Below are positions 16,576 to 18,333 of a stretch of DNA of 18,333 nucleotides, one piece after another (position 1 is the first letter of the stretch; each line of letters starts with the position of its first letter). The DNA is from CAZBWP01 sp964630265 (GTDB lineage Bacteria; Pseudomonadota; Alphaproteobacteria; Rhodospirillales; Defluviicoccaceae): positions 1-18,333 of the forward strand of contig CAZVRW010000067.1 in NCBI GenBank assembly GCA_964630265.1. Reading direction: 5' to 3'. Below the pieces are notes generated by a model. The model was not told where the DNA came from, made no database searches, and was given only the letters and a program-made list of their open reading frames with translations. The translations under genes and the position numbers were made by a program.

Positions 16576-16617
16576 CTCGGAACCGTTCGCCCCTCACGCT
16601 CCGGGAACGACCGCGGT

Positions 16618-17505
16618 ATGCCCAGCCTTAAAGACCTCAAGAAACGCATGAATAGCGTCAAATCGACGCAGAAGATCACGTCGGCCATGAAAATGGTCGC
16701 GGGGTCCAAGCTAAAGAAGGCGGAGGTCGCGGCGCAGGAAGGGCGACCGTATGCCGAGCGGATGGAACGGATGCTGGGCGCCTTGATTGCCGGCCTGCCG
16801 AACGTCGCGATGGCGCCGAAACTGCTGGCCGGCACCGGACGCGACCATGTGCATCTGATCGTCGTGATCACCGGCGATCGCGGCTTGTGCGGCGGCTTCA
16901 ACGTCAGCGTCGTTCGCGAGGCGAAGCGGCGCGCCCGCGCACTGATCCAAGACGGCAAGCGCGTCAAGTTCTTCTGTGTCGGCAAGAAAGGCAGCGACGG
17001 ACTCAGGCGCGAGCACGCCGACCTGATCGTCGGAACCCTCGAAAACGTCACGCGCAACGGCGCGCAGTTCGGACCCGCCCGCGACATCTCGCGGCAAGTC
17101 CGCAACATGTTCGATGCCGATGAATTCGACGTCTGCTGGATGATCTACAATACGTTCAAGTCGGCGATGACCCAGGAAGTGACGATCAAGCAGTTGATCC
17201 CGTTCCGGGTGCCGGAAAGTGCCGTCGCCGATGCCGAAAGCGGTGCGCTGGCCGGCTATGAGTTGGAGCCCAGCGAGGACCGCTTGCTGACCGCTTTGCT
17301 GCCGTCCAACATCTCGGTCCAGGTCTTCCGGTCATTGCTGGAGAGCTATGCGTCCGAGCAGGGGGCGCGGATGACTGCCATGGACAACGCCACCCGCAAT
17401 GCCGGAGAATTGATCGAGAAGCTGACCCTCACGTACAACCGGAGCCGTCAGGCCTCCATCACCAAGGAATTGATCGAAATCATCTCCGGCGCCGAGGCGG
17501 TTTAA
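16618..17505 (+). CDS. atpG: ATP synthase F1 subunit gamma
   Basis: A 295-residue central rotor shaft subunit. The N-terminal helix begins MPSLKDLKKRMNSVKSTQKI and goes on to AMKMVAGSKLKKAE. The ITGDRGLCGGFN motif follows near residue 82. The C-terminal helix reads MTAMDNATRNAGELIEKLTL and ends ITKELIEIISGAEAV. Length and both coiled-coil helices are normal. The ATG at 16618 follows atpA after 42 bases; the ribosome site is weak (GGGAAC about 10 bases upstream). Confidence 0.96.
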   Translation: MPSLKDLKKRMNSVKSTQKITSAMKMVAGSKLKKAEVAAQEGRPYAERMERMLGALIAGLPNVAMAPKLLAGTGRDHVHLIVVITGDRGLCGGFNVSVVREAKRRARALIQDGKRVKFFCVGKKGSDGLRREHADLIVGTLENVTRNGAQFGPARDISRQVRNMFDADEFDVCWMIYNTFKSAMTQEVTIKQLIPFRVPESAVADAESGALAGYELEPSEDRLLTALLPSNISVQVFRSLLESYASEQGARMTAMDNATRNAGELIEKLTLTYNRSRQASITKELIEIISGAEAV

Positions 17506-17554
17506 GGATCTTCGCGGCACGGCTCGCACGGCATTCGACGGGAGTAGAACTGTT

Positions 17555-18333
<779 letters not shown>

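Overview
The window looks like chromosome of a high-GC alphaproteobacterium, most likely Rhodospirillales. The evidence is the F1-only ATP synthase order atpH-atpA-atpG-atpD, the neighbouring priA / DUF484 / xerC / lpdA genes, a MoxR-VWA pair next to moeA, and a possible EcfG-type stress promoter. The genus cannot be fixed from this sequence. Coding is dense except at the left end and at one 100-N scaffold gap (5939-6038).

Left end (1-657): no intact gene. About the first 300 bases are near 50% GC, well below the rest. They hold a 38-codon remnant of the C-terminus of a tyrosine recombinase resembling integron integrases, with Trp where the catalytic Tyr should be. Then come five minus-strand genes, read right to left: a carboxymuconolactone decarboxylase/AhpD-like protein, a tyrosine phosphatase, a MoxR-type AAA ATPase, a CoxE-like VWA protein and moeA. 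The last three are tightly packed (gaps of 17 and 2 bases) and probably form an operon for maturing a molybdenum enzyme that is not encoded here.

Middle (5341-7406): a small GlsB/YeaQ-type membrane protein on the plus strand, then a structured dispersed repeat interrupted by the N gap. Next are a single-domain cyclic-nucleotide-binding protein (minus) and, divergent from it, a secreted FecR-domain protein with a glycine-rich tail. 

Right half: lpdA (dihydrolipoamide dehydrogenase) and an MFS transporter on plus converge on DUF484-xerC on minus. A second copy of the dispersed repeat lies exactly at that junction. priA diverges from DUF484 and is followed by a strong hairpin. The F1 ATP synthase operon atpH-A-G-D follows, with atpD cut by the window edge.

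The most notable non-genic signal is the repeat pair (5863-5916 and 10174-10227, about 81% identical over 54 bases, with self-complementary arms). Both copies sit between convergent genes. One supplies the MFS stop codon and is read through in frame by xerC, giving that recombinase an odd 65-residue tail. The other coincides with the assembly gap, whose two edges share the same 10 bases, so the gap may contain no missing sequence. No clear undescribed multi-gene system was found.
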